Assembly (NCBI RefSeq): GCF_040784935.1
Contig: NZ_CP160680.1
Span: 4,496,501-4,560,500, forward strand
Source: Lewinella sp. LCG006
GTDB taxonomy: Bacteria > Bacteroidota > Bacteroidia > Chitinophagales > Saprospiraceae
Direction: 5' to 3'
Length of the DNA stretch: 64,000 nucleotides
A model generated the notes under the pieces. That model had not been told where the DNA came from and did no database searches. It worked only from the letters and a program-made list of their open reading frames with translations. The stretch's first letter is position 1, and each line of letters begins with the position of its first letter. This document shows positions 42,240 through 51,945 of the stretch, one piece after another. The position numbers and the translations under genes are program-made.

Positions 42240-43223
42240 ATGAGAAGAGAACGTTACGTTTTTAATAAACAAACGCTCCGTTACGAGAAAGTAGTTGAAC
42301 CGCTAAGTACGACCCTTCTAAGAGTTTTTGGGTTTACTTGTGCAGCTTTATTTACGGCCTTCGTTTTTACGTTGCTAGCACATAAGTATTTTCCATCTCC
42401 TAACGAGAAAGAACTACAAGCAAAAGTTGAGCGACTGGAAACATTTATCCAGACAGAGTCAGAGCAGACTTTGGAGGACATGAAGAAAGCCGTTGAAAAT
42501 CTGCAAAAACGTGATGCTTACGTACACCGCATGATTTTCGGGATGGACCCCATCGACGAAAGTATCTGGAACGGTGGTATCGGCGGTCACGATGCTTACG
42601 GAGAATACGAAATTTACGGAGAGTCTGGTGAGATCATGTCTGATATCAAATCTCGCATTGATCGCCTCAAGCACCAAGTCAACCTCCAGTCCCGATCCTT
42701 AGACACTATTGTAGTGTTGGCAAAGGATAAAGAGACATTACTGGCTACGATGCCAACCATCAAGCCCGTCCGTTCGGACATGCTTTCCAAAGATTTACGA
42801 TTACTATCTGGTTTTGGCCCTCGCTTACACCCTGTCTTCAAGGTGATGCGTATGCACAATGGTATCGATTTTACGGCTAAGTCAGGTACACCAATTGTTG
42901 CTACAGGCGATGGTGTGGTAGATCGTGCAGAACGCGCTGGTGGTTTCGGTAACCTAGTAGTAATTAGGCACGGTAACGGTTACGAAACTTACTATGCCCA
43001 CATGAGCAAGCTCAATGTGCGGAAAGGTGAAAAAGTAGAGCGTGGTCAAGTTATTGGCCTTGTGGGAAGTACAGGTACTTCTACAGCACCCCACTGCCAC
43101 TACGAGGTACACTACCACGGACAACCAGTGAATCCGCTTAGCTTTGTAATGGACGGCCTTACCCCCGCTGAGTACAAAGCCTTGACGGAAGCCGCTGAAA
43201 CAGTAAATCAATCTTTACATTAA
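42240..43223 (+). CDS. M23-family metallopeptidase (LytM-type murein endopeptidase), membrane-anchored
   Basis: 327 aa. A short cytosolic start (RRERYVFNKQTLRYEKV), one membrane helix (~23-47), a coiled-coil region (~55-90 and 130-160), then a LytM domain (~190-300). Zinc ligands are in MHNGIDF (H-x3-D), the catalytic YYAHMSKL and HCHYEVHYHG (HxH). All are intact, so it should cut peptidoglycan cross-links or crossbridges. The layout (anchor, coiled coil, LytM) matches proteins that help shape the cell wall or divide cells in Bacteroidota. A terminator follows at 43260. Confidence 0.92.
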   Translation: MRRERYVFNKQTLRYEKVVEPLSTTLLRVFGFTCAALFTAFVFTLLAHKYFPSPNEKELQAKVERLETFIQTESEQTLEDMKKAVENLQKRDAYVHRMIFGMDPIDESIWNGGIGGHDAYGEYEIYGESGEIMSDIKSRIDRLKHQVNLQSRSLDTIVVLAKDKETLLATMPTIKPVRSDMLSKDLRLLSGFGPRLHPVFKVMRMHNGIDFTAKSGTPIVATGDGVVDRAERAGGFGNLVVIRHGNGYETYYAHMSKLNVRKGEKVERGQVIGLVGSTGTSTAPHCHYEVHYHGQPVNPLSFVMDGLTPAEYKALTEAAETVNQSLH

Positions 43224-43259
43224 TAGATTGAATACTGACAACAAAACGAAATATTGCTC

Positions 43260-43290
43260 AAAAGGCGCTTTCTCACGAAGGCGCCTTTTT
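43260..43290 (+). terminator. Intrinsic terminator after the M23 peptidase
   Basis: A 9-bp stem (AAAAGGCGC with GCGCCTTTT) around TTTCTCACGAAG, then TG. Located 37 bp after the stop. Confidence 0.8.
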
Positions 43291-43371
43291 GCGTTAAGTG
43301 AGCGCATATAAACAAATTGGAATCATTTAATTTAGCGTACAGATTATCATCGTTTTATAAAACACCTCTCC

Positions 43372-44436
43372 ATGATTAACCACAGCTATCAGTCAAACAT
43401 CCGGCACGGTTTTTTCATCAGCTTGTTATTGTTGGTGAGCATCGCTTTCACTGGGCTGATCCAACCCTTTCTGATGGCTTTCTTTTGGGCGGTCGTCCTG
43501 GCCATTATTTTCAGAAAATCTTTCCGTTTATTGCGCTATTGGCTCAAAGGGAAAACCAACCTAGCTGCTGCGCTGACCACGGTTTTGATTATTGCGATAG
43601 TGGTTATTCCGGCGTTTCTGGTGCTGCTAGCGCTGGTAAAGCAGGGGCAAGGCGTGGTAGAGAAACTTCGTTCAGGAGAATGGGATGTTACCGGGATTGT
43701 GGATTATTATGAAGGGCAGGCGCCGCGCATCGAAGCTTTCCTGCAAAAAGTAGGTGTAACCCCAGAGCGAATACGCGACGATATCAGCACCTTTGCTACC
43801 AAAGCTGCCAATGTCATTGCCGATCATGCACTGGGCTATACCCAAGATGCGATTGCCCTGACCGCCGAATTTTTCCTAATGCTTTATTTGCTCTTCTTTT
43901 TCTTGCGCGATGGGCGGAGAATTGTCCGTACCATCGTCAATGTGGTACCCATGGGTAACAGTAGGGAATACACCTTGGTCAATCGTTTTGCCAGCGTTGT
44001 TCGTGCTACCTTAAAGGGGACAGTCATTGTCGCTATTGTACAAGGGGCACTGGGTGGACTGTTATTCGCAATCGTAGGCATTGAGGGGGCTTTCTTTTGG
44101 GGAGTAGTCATGACGATGCTTTCTTTTTTACCAATTGGAGGGAGTACCCTCGTCTGGGGTCCGGCAGCCATCTATTTTCTGGTACAGGGACCTATCTGGA
44201 AAGGAATTGTTTTGATCGCAATAGGATCTTTGGTCATTGGGCTGGTCGACAATCTCCTTCGACCAATGCTGGTAGGAAGAGACACCCAAATGCCCGATTA
44301 CCTGATTTTGTTGGCTACCCTAGGAGGCATAGCCTGGTTTGGCTTGTCAGGCTTTGTTTTGGGGCCCGTTATTGCAGCCTTATTTATTACTTGCTGGGAA
44401 ATGGCGGGGATGAGCTACGGTGGAAAGGAAAAGTAA
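43372..44436 (+). CDS. AI-2E family transporter (PF01594-type permease)
   Basis: 354 aa integral membrane protein with about seven to eight hydrophobic helices, starting with FFISLLLLVSIAFTGLIQPF (~14-33) and a hydrophilic amphipathic loop (~85-150: KQGQGVVEKLRSGEWDVTGI) between the early and late helices. Typical late motifs: LPIGGSTLVWGPAAIYFLVQ (~255) and DNLLRPMLVGRDTQMPDYLI (~292). Family members include the TqsA AI-2 exporter and Na+/H+ antiporter-like proteins, so the substrate is not known. It precedes a universal stress protein gene on the same strand, 157 bp apart. Confidence 0.88.
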   Translation: MINHSYQSNIRHGFFISLLLLVSIAFTGLIQPFLMAFFWAVVLAIIFRKSFRLLRYWLKGKTNLAAALTTVLIIAIVVIPAFLVLLALVKQGQGVVEKLRSGEWDVTGIVDYYEGQAPRIEAFLQKVGVTPERIRDDISTFATKAANVIADHALGYTQDAIALTAEFFLMLYLLFFFLRDGRRIVRTIVNVVPMGNSREYTLVNRFASVVRATLKGTVIVAIVQGALGGLLFAIVGIEGAFFWGVVMTMLSFLPIGGSTLVWGPAAIYFLVQGPIWKGIVLIAIGSLVIGLVDNLLRPMLVGRDTQMPDYLILLATLGGIAWFGLSGFVLGPVIAALFITCWEMAGMSYGGKEK

Positions 44437-44593
44437 GACCTTACTTAGGATGACCATTCTTATCATTATCCCTTAACAAAGGTCATTGTGGTGAAGTTAA
44501 GTGTGGATTAATTTTATGCTAATGAGTAGTTGTTTTGTTGGCTGATTTGCTGCATTATGATTACTTTTCAAATTGATTCTAACAAGTACAAAT

Positions 44594-45442
44594 ATGGCCA
44601 CCATCCTTTTTCCAACAGATTTCTCCGATGCTGCTACACGTGCGTTCATTTATGCCCTGCAATTGGCAGACCGGATAGACGCAAAAATTATTACGCTGCA
44701 CGTATTCGAAAAACCGGACATTAGCGGACTTACCCATGTTCCTCGAAGTCTGGAAGCGTTTTACAATACGATTGATCTGTACGAATTTGAGAATTATAAA
44801 GACGCAGTTCCGCTGTTGGATAAAATCCAGGACGAAAAAGGACTCAACCATCTGTCGGTTGTGCATACCTTACACGAAGGAGAAACGGAAGCAACTATTA
44901 TTGAGCGTGCAAAAGCAGAAAATGCCGATTTTATTGTGATGGGCACAACGGGCGCACGTGGGTTGAAAGAGATTATCCTGGGAAGTGTGGCTGGTGAAGT
45001 ATTGGAAAACGCTTCTTGCCCGGTTTTAGCCATTCCTGAACAGGCAATCTTTGATGGAAAAATTGACAATATCGCTTTCACCACTGCTTTTCAACCATTG
45101 GAAAAGAAAGGGCTTGAAAAAGTATTGCAGTTGTTTGCACCTTTCTCACCACAAGTCCATTGTATCAATGTAGACTTGGCCCACACCGAAGAATACCATC
45201 ATCGCATGGATGTTTTCAGTGCCGATTTTGCGGAAAACGACAATATGGCTTTTCACGTATTAGATGGAACTGATTTTCAAGTGGTGTTGACGAACTTTCT
45301 TGATGAAATGGAAATTGACATTGTAGCCATGGTTACCGAAAAGCGCAGCTTCCTCGAAGAGCTTTTCCATTACAGTAAGACCAAAGCTCTTTCTTATCAC
45401 AGCAGAACACCGATCCTGAGCTTACCTGCGGCAAGTTTGTAG
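44594..45442 (+). CDS. Universal stress protein, tandem Usp domains
   Basis: 282 aa from ATG 44594 (MATILFPTDFSDAATRAFIY). The first Usp domain (~1-143) has the ATP-binding signature MGTTGARGLKEIILGSVAGE, i.e. G-x2-G-x9-G-S. The second domain (~150-282) lacks this glycine motif (VAMVTEKRSFLEELFHYSKT replaces it) and ends LSYHSRTPILSL, so it is a degenerate partner. Such tandem Usps bind ATP or other ligands and accumulate under stress or slow growth. A perfect terminator begins 8 bp after the stop. Confidence 0.9.
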   Translation: MATILFPTDFSDAATRAFIYALQLADRIDAKIITLHVFEKPDISGLTHVPRSLEAFYNTIDLYEFENYKDAVPLLDKIQDEKGLNHLSVVHTLHEGETEATIIERAKAENADFIVMGTTGARGLKEIILGSVAGEVLENASCPVLAIPEQAIFDGKIDNIAFTTAFQPLEKKGLEKVLQLFAPFSPQVHCINVDLAHTEEYHHRMDVFSADFAENDNMAFHVLDGTDFQVVLTNFLDEMEIDIVAMVTEKRSFLEELFHYSKTKALSYHSRTPILSLPAASL

Positions 45443-45449
45443 CTTTTAA

Positions 45450-45500
45450 AACCACCAAAGGCACTTAAGAGGAGGATCCTCTTAAGTGCCTTTGGTGGTT
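45450..45500. terminator. Very strong 24-bp perfect hairpin between convergent genes
   Basis: Left arm 45450-45473 begins AACCACCAAAGGCACTTAAG; right arm 45477-45500 is its exact complement. The 3-nt apex means the top pairs open. It separates the Usp gene and the convergent 1434-aa gene ending at 45526. The right arm CTTAAGTGCCTTTGGTGGTT resembles CTTAGGTGCCTTATGTGGTT at 32717. Confidence 0.8.
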
Positions 45501-45525
45501 CAAATGATTTAACTCAGTCTAGTAC

Positions 45526-48500
45526 TTAATCCCGCACACGCACTACGCGCTGCTGTACCACTTCACCATCGTGGAAACGTACGCGAATGAGGTAGACGCC
45601 ATCATTGATAGCTCTTAATTCCACCGGTACGGGGTTACCCTGGAAGTCAGCTGCTTGCCGATGGTTGATCTGTCCTTGTGGGGTGATCACTTCAATGGCC
45701 GCCCGCCCGCTGCGATTGACGCTAATGTGCACCTGGTCGCGGGCTGGACTGGGATAAGCGTTCATCACCGTAAGCCCCATACTTTCTTCACGGAAGACCG
45801 TGGCTTGATTGCTAGGCACTAAAGCACCTTCCGTCGTGATACCCAACCCCTGGTAGTATAGGTTACCTACGGCGGTAGTAATTCGCAAGAAATTGTACTG
45901 GTCTAGTCCCGTAGCAGGCAAGAGTGCAACCTCCTGGAAGGTGTTCCCTCCGTCAACAGATTCTCGCAAGACGAAGAAATCGTAATTGTCAGGAGCATCG
46001 TTCAAGCTCCAATCCAGGTTGACGCCGCCTTGCACAGGGTCTCCGCTGAGGATAATCACCCCCGTATCATTAAATACGGTATCACAAGGCCCTTCCGTCC
46101 AATTAAAGATCCCCGCATTCTCGGCGTAACAGATATTGGCGTAGGTTCGTCCATCACAGCCACAGACCGGATCATAAATTTGGGTACAGAATTGCTCTTC
46201 CACATCAAGTACCGGGCAGGGTAAATCGGGCAATTCATCACAGGGTAGCAAGGTCACGCAGTGTGTAGCGTAACAACAGGTGATGTTGATCTCATCGCCA
46301 ATAATTTGTCGCAAGACGATGTCAAAACAGACCTCGTCACCCGGCAGTCCACTGAGCTGTACAGGAAGGCTGCCGCTATAGGTGCCACCGGGGAGCACAC
46401 TCGTACCCAACATGTAGACCCCAGGATTACCCACCACACCGGTGTAACCACTCGCATCCAAGAGTGATACGGCATTCACCGTAAAGGGGGAATTATTGAC
46501 AAAGCTAAATTGGTAAACATAGTTACCGCTTGCATCGCAATACAGCTGGTCTTCCACCACGGTAAGACAGTAGGGGCAGTACACCGCTACCGTGTCTCGA
46601 CAAATCACAGAGTCGGCATTCAGCCAATTGATTTCGATTTGGATGGAGTCGGTGCTGGTGATGCCTTCTACGCAGAAGTCAAACAGGTTGAAATTGGTTA
46701 CGTTGGGCACCAGCCCGCTACTGTGGTTCCAGCTTATGGCCGTAGGTGCTGCCGGATTATCAAAGCTCGGCGTCCAGCCAGCGAGGATGGCAGGTAGCGT
46801 ACTAAGTCCGTCGTAAGTCACTCCCGGTGTGATGATGTTGGTTTGAATACTGGTAAAGAGATTTGGGTCGAGGTTGAAAGTGTCTGTAATCAGCAATTCA
46901 AAACAACAATACTCCGATTGATTGTCACTCACTGGCCTCACCATAGCACCCACATTGGGGCAAGGATCACAAAGCGGAAACGGAATACAAGCCTCGTAAG
47001 CAAAACAACAAAGACGCTCTTCTTCGTCATCATGGGCGGTAATTGCTACACAAAGCGAGTCCCCATACAGGTCCGCCGACGTGTTGATCGTGTACGTCAG
47101 CGTGACCTGATCACCGGGCTGCAGCTTGGGATTAAAAGTATAGCCGGTGGGGGAAATACTCGCGCCCGCGGGCAAAGTATTGGGATTAAGGTTGAGTTCG
47201 ATATAGCCAATGCCGCCAGGAATGTCACTGCCAGGTGGAACCTCGAAATCGATGGTAAAGAGATAACCCGCCGTATCACAAACCAGGCTGTCGCTGAGGT
47301 ATTGCAGACAAGGTGCCTCTGGCGGACATGCAAAGACCAGCGTGTCGGTACAGAAAACCTCGTAGTTCTGATCAAAGTATTCAACGACCATAAACTGTGG
47401 AGTCGCATACACGTTTTGTAGACAAAAATTGAGTAAGCCATTGATGTTATTAGGCATCGTACCCAAGGCAGTGGGGATGATTACCATACTACTGTCTGTA
47501 TAGTTCGGCGTGCTGTAGCCTGGAGGAAGAAGGTACCCCGGCTGAAACTCAGCCCCATCTAATAAGCTGAAACTGATGCCAAAGACATTTTGTGATCCGG
47601 TATTGCTAAAGTCCAGGATATGGCAACACCCACCTACGCCTTGGGGATCTGCAGGCGAAGACGGCAGTATTTCCAAACCATTCTCGGTCGCACAATCTTC
47701 TATCGGGCAGGTACAGTCGTAGATGTCCACATCCCCAAGCGTACCCTTTACGTAAACCGTTCCATCCGTACTACCGTCTGTATCTATTGCAATGGTGTTC
47801 AGATCGGCGTAGGTTCCCGGAGCATTACCCGTACTGGGCACAAGGCCAAAACCATAGGTATACTGCCCTGCATCCATAATCAGCGCATTCGATGTAATCG
47901 CAATTTCGGTATCACAACCCCCTTCCGGCGGCGTTTCCCCCGTAAAGCTATCGTAACCATAATCGACACCACCAGCCGAGTTGGTGTGTATACTACCTAG
48001 CTTACCAATGTAGATTTGCTGCGGTGTCGACCATCCCGGGCCGGTGCTGGTGTACTGGAAAATACTGGAAGCATGGGCACCTCCGCGCTCTGCGATCACC
48101 ATCTTGCTGCCGTCGGCAGTCAAGGCGATATCTGATACCCGGTTGTTCCCAACGCTGAATTCAAGCGCCTCCGTCCCCGTAATCAGGCCGGTTACCGGAT
48201 TCACCGCCACCGAGTAGATTTGGGTAAAACTACCCACAGGGTCGCGAGCAAAGAAGACTTCTCCACTCCGGTAGGCAATTCCAAAAAGTTGCTGCCCACT
48301 ACCCACCTGTCCCGCAAAGGTAGGGTCGAAAACCTGCATCACAGTACCTGGCGTCGCAGAAGTATTGGCCAAACCAGCTATGACCACAATGGTCTGGTCG
48401 GCACGGTTGGTCAGGTACAGTACTTCGTTGTCGGCATTGTAGGTAATGTTGCCAATACCGCTGCCATTGTTAAAGATCGTATTCCCACCAACAGTAGTAG

Positions 48501-49830
48501 CACTGGCCGAGGCCAGCACAAAATTGGTCACCTGCCCGGTGTAAGCATTGATCCAAAATACCTCCGCATTGCCGTTGGTAATCGGGTAGCTGCCCCAGAA
48601 AAGGCTGGGTGCAGAGGTAGCAAAAGCATGAAACTCACTATCGGTAGTTAGTCCAAAAACCGAACCCATGGTGCTTTGCCGCCAATCGGGGTGGTCGATA
48701 TCCGTAGGGTTCCAACTCACATTTACACCACGAGGTGCAGGAGCATGGTTGCGAATATCTTTTACTGTCAGCACCCGCCCTGGTACCAGCGCATTGTTTA
48801 CCGGACTAAAACTATGAATAGCCATGCCACAATGGAAGCGTTTGTTTCGTGGGTTCAGGTAGAAAAGGCCACCTTGTACGGTCGCATCTACTTCAACGAC
48901 CCGCGTATAAGTGGTAGGCGTAGTCGGTTCAAATTCTGCGGGATCATAAACGACCTCCAATTGGTATTCGCCAGCAGGTAGTCCGGTCAGGCTATACGTA
49001 CCATTAGCGTCGGATTGGGTTGTCGCCACCACTTCTCCTTGTGAATTTAGCAGTCGGACATCTACCAGACTTATACCTCTTTCAATCACGGGATTGATCT
49101 CACCGTCCGAATTATAGTCGTAGCATATCTGATCGCGGATATTCCCGAAGCCCGGTGCCGTGACGCGGTAAAAGGTCAGGTCGTTGCGTTCTTGTCCGGG
49201 CGCCAATCCCAAATTTACTACCGTAGGGCTACCCCACAAAGTATTCGGACTGCCACCCGCTACCGACAGTTCATAGTCATCTGCAGCAGGCAGGCCATTG
49301 AAAAAGAACCGACCATCTGGGCCGGTGGCCTGCACCGCTCCACCAATGATCCCACCACCATTAAGTACCACAGTGGTATTCGGCAGGATAGGTTCCATCG
49401 CATCATAGTTGCCGTTGCCATTCAGGTCAAAAAAGACCAAGCCACTGATGCTACCCAACTCGCTGGGCCTGATGACGGCAAAGTTTTGCCCAGGTACATC
49501 ACCACTCCCGGAATAAACGATACTGATGATGGGAGGCACCACTACCTGCCCGGCGTCGAGTACTTCTACCGCAAAATAGGCCGTGCCTTCCTGGATATCA
49601 CAAAATTCGTATTGACCGTCCATATTGGTAGTCGTACTAATACTCATCCCATCATTCAAGACGGCGGTGACCGTCAGTCCAAAAAGGCCAAGCTCGCCAG
49701 CATCCTGCACACCATTGTTGTTATCATCTTCATACACGGTGCCAGCGACACAACCCTGACCATGGAGACTGCCCGCAAGCGGCAAAAAGCAGCAGCAAAG
49801 CAGCATTATATTCGTAAGGTGTAGCTTCAT
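45526..49830 (-). CDS. Large secreted multidomain protein: SdrD-B repeats, propeller-like region, Kazal domain, type IX sorting domain
   Basis: 1434 aa. Signal peptide MKLHLTNIMLLCCCFLPLAG. Three SdrD-B-like modules (~26-320; GTVYEDDNNNGVQDAGELGL, GLVFFDLNGNGNYDAMEP, ICYDYNSDGEINPVIE), whose Asp/Asn loops likely bind calcium. Residues ~335-690 resemble a beta-propeller. About 700-1230 holds several Cys-rich modules of shared type (ICRDTVAVYCPYC, EYCCFELLI). Residues ~1238-1290 are a Kazal-type domain (YDPVCGCDGRTYANICYAEN). An FN3-like segment precedes a type A sorting domain (~1365-1434: NAYPSPARDQVHISVNRSG). It shares the Cys-rich, Kazal, FN3-like and sorting parts with the 591-aa protein at 53028. 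Expected on the cell surface or released. Confidence 0.9.
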   Translation of the reverse strand: MKLHLTNIMLLCCCFLPLAGSLHGQGCVAGTVYEDDNNNGVQDAGELGLFGLTVTAVLNDGMSISTTTNMDGQYEFCDIQEGTAYFAVEVLDAGQVVVPPIISIVYSGSGDVPGQNFAVIRPSELGSISGLVFFDLNGNGNYDAMEPILPNTTVVLNGGGIIGGAVQATGPDGRFFFNGLPAADDYELSVAGGSPNTLWGSPTVVNLGLAPGQERNDLTFYRVTAPGFGNIRDQICYDYNSDGEINPVIERGISLVDVRLLNSQGEVVATTQSDANGTYSLTGLPAGEYQLEVVYDPAEFEPTTPTTYTRVVEVDATVQGGLFYLNPRNKRFHCGMAIHSFSPVNNALVPGRVLTVKDIRNHAPAPRGVNVSWNPTDIDHPDWRQSTMGSVFGLTTDSEFHAFATSAPSLFWGSYPITNGNAEVFWINAYTGQVTNFVLASASATTVGGNTIFNNGSGIGNITYNADNEVLYLTNRADQTIVVIAGLANTSATPGTVMQVFDPTFAGQVGSGQQLFGIAYRSGEVFFARDPVGSFTQIYSVAVNPVTGLITGTEALEFSVGNNRVSDIALTADGSKMVIAERGGAHASSIFQYTSTGPGWSTPQQIYIGKLGSIHTNSAGGVDYGYDSFTGETPPEGGCDTEIAITSNALIMDAGQYTYGFGLVPSTGNAPGTYADLNTIAIDTDGSTDGTVYVKGTLGDVDIYDCTCPIEDCATENGLEILPSSPADPQGVGGCCHILDFSNTGSQNVFGISFSLLDGAEFQPGYLLPPGYSTPNYTDSSMVIIPTALGTMPNNINGLLNFCLQNVYATPQFMVVEYFDQNYEVFCTDTLVFACPPEAPCLQYLSDSLVCDTAGYLFTIDFEVPPGSDIPGGIGYIELNLNPNTLPAGASISPTGYTFNPKLQPGDQVTLTYTINTSADLYGDSLCVAITAHDDEEERLCCFAYEACIPFPLCDPCPNVGAMVRPVSDNQSEYCCFELLITDTFNLDPNLFTSIQTNIITPGVTYDGLSTLPAILAGWTPSFDNPAAPTAISWNHSSGLVPNVTNFNLFDFCVEGITSTDSIQIEINWLNADSVICRDTVAVYCPYCLTVVEDQLYCDASGNYVYQFSFVNNSPFTVNAVSLLDASGYTGVVGNPGVYMLGTSVLPGGTYSGSLPVQLSGLPGDEVCFDIVLRQIIGDEINITCCYATHCVTLLPCDELPDLPCPVLDVEEQFCTQIYDPVCGCDGRTYANICYAENAGIFNWTEGPCDTVFNDTGVIILSGDPVQGGVNLDWSLNDAPDNYDFFVLRESVDGGNTFQEVALLPATGLDQYNFLRITTAVGNLYYQGLGITTEGALVPSNQATVFREESMGLTVMNAYPSPARDQVHISVNRSGRAAIEVITPQGQINHRQAADFQGNPVPVELRAINDGVYLIRVRFHDGEVVQQRVVRVRD

Positions 49831-49908
49831 TGTACTAGGTTTTGTTTCCCTCTATTGCATTCGTAAAAGGAATCTTACCATGAGGAGGAATATTTTTGGA
49901 ATTATTTT

Positions 49909-50158
49909 TTGGCATCCCCCCGTACCTGACGGTCGGGGCCGGGCTATCCGCTTTTATGCCCTTGCTGCGCAGGGCATACCGCTCCTATCCCTGGCTGTTA
50001 CGTGCCTACCGGCCCGTCGCGCGCCGGCCTCGCCTGCGCGCTGAAGATGGGGCAATTATTTGATGGATCACAAAACGGTATATTTGTGACGCATCGCAAA
50101 ATGGATATTATGCAATGGATAAAAAAATGGGATGTGGAGACGCGATGCATCGCGTCTC
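49909..50158 (+). repeat. GC-rich dispersed repeat plus GAGACGCGATG palindrome, copy 2
   Basis: TTTGGCATCCCCC ... CCGCTCCTATCCCT, GCTGTTACGTGCCTAC and GGCCCGTCGCGC (49909-50023) match copy 1 at 26307-26418. The perfect palindrome GAGACGCGATG/CATCGCGTCTC is at 50137-50158. The palindrome lies inside the 5' coding region chosen for the following exported phosphatase/nuclease-family gene, encoding ETRCIAS. Confidence 0.7.
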
Positions 50159-50976
50159 TACGGATATTTTTATTTTTGGTCTTCAACGGGATGCTCATCA
50201 TTCTGCCGGCGCAGGAATTCACTTTGCTCTCCTGGAATATCCAGGATCTCGGGCAAAGCAAGGATGACGGCGAAATCCGCAGCATCGCTGAGATCATCAA
50301 TGAATTTGATATTATCGCCGTCCAGGAGGTTGTCGCCAAAGACCCCCGCGGTGCACAGGCCATCGCACAGATCGCCGACGAACTCAATCGCATGGGCGAC
50401 CGTTGGGATTATCGGGTCAGTGATCCTACACATAGTCCTTCGGCGCATATTAGCGAACGTTACGCTTTTTTCTGGCGAGCGTCCAAAATACAGTTGATCG
50501 GCCGCCCTTATTTGGATCGTGAATTGGCACACGCTTGCTACCGAGAACCTTATCTGGGGCAGTTTCGGCTAAAAGCTGGCGGAACCCCTTTCCATGTAGT
50601 GAATTTCCATTCCCGTACCTACGATGATCAGCCGGAGGACGAAATCGCCCACTTTATTCATTATCAAAATCGGTTAGCCTCTGAGTTGGTGTTTCTGGCT
50701 GGCGATTTCAATCTTTCCGAAGATCACCCTGTCTGGTCGCCTTTCTATGAGTTGGGCTACCAGCCCTCCATTTTTGCTACGCCTACTACCTTGAAAAGGA
50801 AATGTTCCGGTAGCAATTACCTGAATCATTCCATTGATAATATCTACTATGACGAGGATGTCGTTGAGCTTCACCTTTCGGGCCGGGTCGATTTTGTAAA
50901 AGATTGTGAACTATTAGAGATAAGGCGAGGCCTGTCGGATCATTTGCCCGTTTTCTTGGAGTGTAGTGTTAATTAA
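50110..50976 (+). CDS. Secreted endonuclease/exonuclease/phosphatase (EEP) family protein
   Basis: 288 aa from ATG 50110. The EEP (DNase I-like) fold is clear: LLSWNIQDLG (~33, catalytic Asn), IIAVQEVV (~61, metal Glu), FHVVNFHSRT (~162), VFLAGDFNLS (~197, Asp/Asn) and RRGLSDHLPVF (~273, Asp/His). All catalytic residues are present. The N-terminal region LRIFLFLVFNGMLIILPAQ works as a signal peptide, so the nearer Met at 50191 is too late. The preceding ETRCIASL is encoded by the repeat palindrome at 50137-50158, so the 5' end of this gene seems to have been built from a repeat. The substrate (DNA, phosphoinositide or other) cannot be told. Confidence 0.82.
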   Translation: MQWIKKWDVETRCIASLRIFLFLVFNGMLIILPAQEFTLLSWNIQDLGQSKDDGEIRSIAEIINEFDIIAVQEVVAKDPRGAQAIAQIADELNRMGDRWDYRVSDPTHSPSAHISERYAFFWRASKIQLIGRPYLDRELAHACYREPYLGQFRLKAGGTPFHVVNFHSRTYDDQPEDEIAHFIHYQNRLASELVFLAGDFNLSEDHPVWSPFYELGYQPSIFATPTTLKRKCSGSNYLNHSIDNIYYDEDVVELHLSGRVDFVKDCELLEIRRGLSDHLPVFLECSVN

Positions 50977-51237
50977 TAATCGTCACATACAGTGTTGGTG
51001 AAGAGGAATGAAATCATCAAAGAATTTGCCGAATCAGAGAAATGAAGAGAGGTTTTGCCTGTTGAAGGCTAGGTCTTCGCGGAGCCCTTACTGTTTGAAG
51101 GTGTAAATATGTGGATGTATTTATATGAATGGAGATTTTCCTTGCTTTTCACCGTACCCCGTTGTTCTGTAAAGTGATACTACTGAAATTTGGTTTAGAA
51201 TTCACCGCATTAGCCACCTGCCCGATTTCTAAAAGCC

Positions 51238-51245
51238 TACCTTTG
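51238..51245 (+). promoter_or_regulatory. -7 element TACCTTTG of the FKBP gene
   Basis: An exact TAnnTTTG match 69 bp before the ATG at 51314. Nothing else is recognised in the 337-bp gap 50977-51313. Confidence 0.5.
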
Positions 51246-51313
51246 TGTGGATCGCTCTGTATGGATAGATCGCATGTTTGTTTCCCCTCATTTCAATTTA
51301 ATTATTATTTTCA

Positions 51314-51820
51314 ATGGTTATCGAAGAAAAAAAAGTAGTTACCGTCCATTATACCCTTACGGAAGGCAGTGCCGATGGCACCTTAGTTGAATCTAGCATT
51401 GGTAGCGAGCCCCTTGCGTTTATTTATGGTATTGGGATGATGATACCTGATTTTGAAGCCAACCTAAAAGGGATGAAGCCGGGCGATCCCTTCGCTTTTG
51501 GCATCCAGGCTGCCGACGCTTACGGCGAATACGATGAAGCCGCTATGGCGGAAGTACCCAAGTCGATGTTTGAGGAAGATGGTGAAATCCCTGAGGGCTT
51601 GTTGGAGATAGGGAACACGCTTCCTCTAGAAGACGACCAAGGCTTCTCTTTTGAAGGGATAGTCCTCGCTGTTGATGAGGAAAAGGTTAAGCTAGATTTC
51701 AACCACCCACTGGCCGGCGTAGACCTGTTTTTTACCGGACATGTCGAATCGATTCGCGATGCTGAGCCAGAAGAGCTGGAGCACGGCCATGTGCACGGTG
51801 ACGGAGGGCATCACCATTAA
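51314..51820 (+). CDS. FKBP-type peptidyl-prolyl cis-trans isomerase, SlyD-like
   Basis: 168 aa, no signal peptide. The FKBP fold opens with VVTVHYTLTEGSADGTLVES and FIYGIGMMIPDFEANLKGMK (~34-53); the insert-in-flap chaperone domain is at ~72-125 (EVPKSMFEEDGEIPEGLLEI), then PLAGVDLFFTGHVESI closes the barrel. The C-terminus is His-rich (HGHVHGDGGHHH), as in SlyD, where it binds nickel and other metals. Likely a cytosolic folding helper with possible metal-handling role. Confidence 0.93.
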   Translation: MVIEEKKVVTVHYTLTEGSADGTLVESSIGSEPLAFIYGIGMMIPDFEANLKGMKPGDPFAFGIQAADAYGEYDEAAMAEVPKSMFEEDGEIPEGLLEIGNTLPLEDDQGFSFEGIVLAVDEEKVKLDFNHPLAGVDLFFTGHVESIRDAEPEELEHGHVHGDGGHHH

Positions 51821-51945
51821 TACAATCTGAAAATAGCGTGTAAATGACTTGTTGTCAGTAGCTTGATTAGCGAAAAACCTCACCCTTTCGTACAAGGTTC
51901 GGGTTCCTGGTAATTGGTGCCGTATCCATTCTTGGCTTGTCAAAC

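Noticed and set aside
45450-45500. Palindromic mobile element at the Usp gene end
   Set aside because: It lies right between convergent genes, is perfectly paired and U-poor but very stable, and fits a bidirectional terminator better than an insertion; no duplication flanks it.
46843-47421. 192-aa and other long plus-strand frames under the 1434-aa gene
   Set aside because: No start context or domains; the minus strand encodes a clear multidomain secreted protein.
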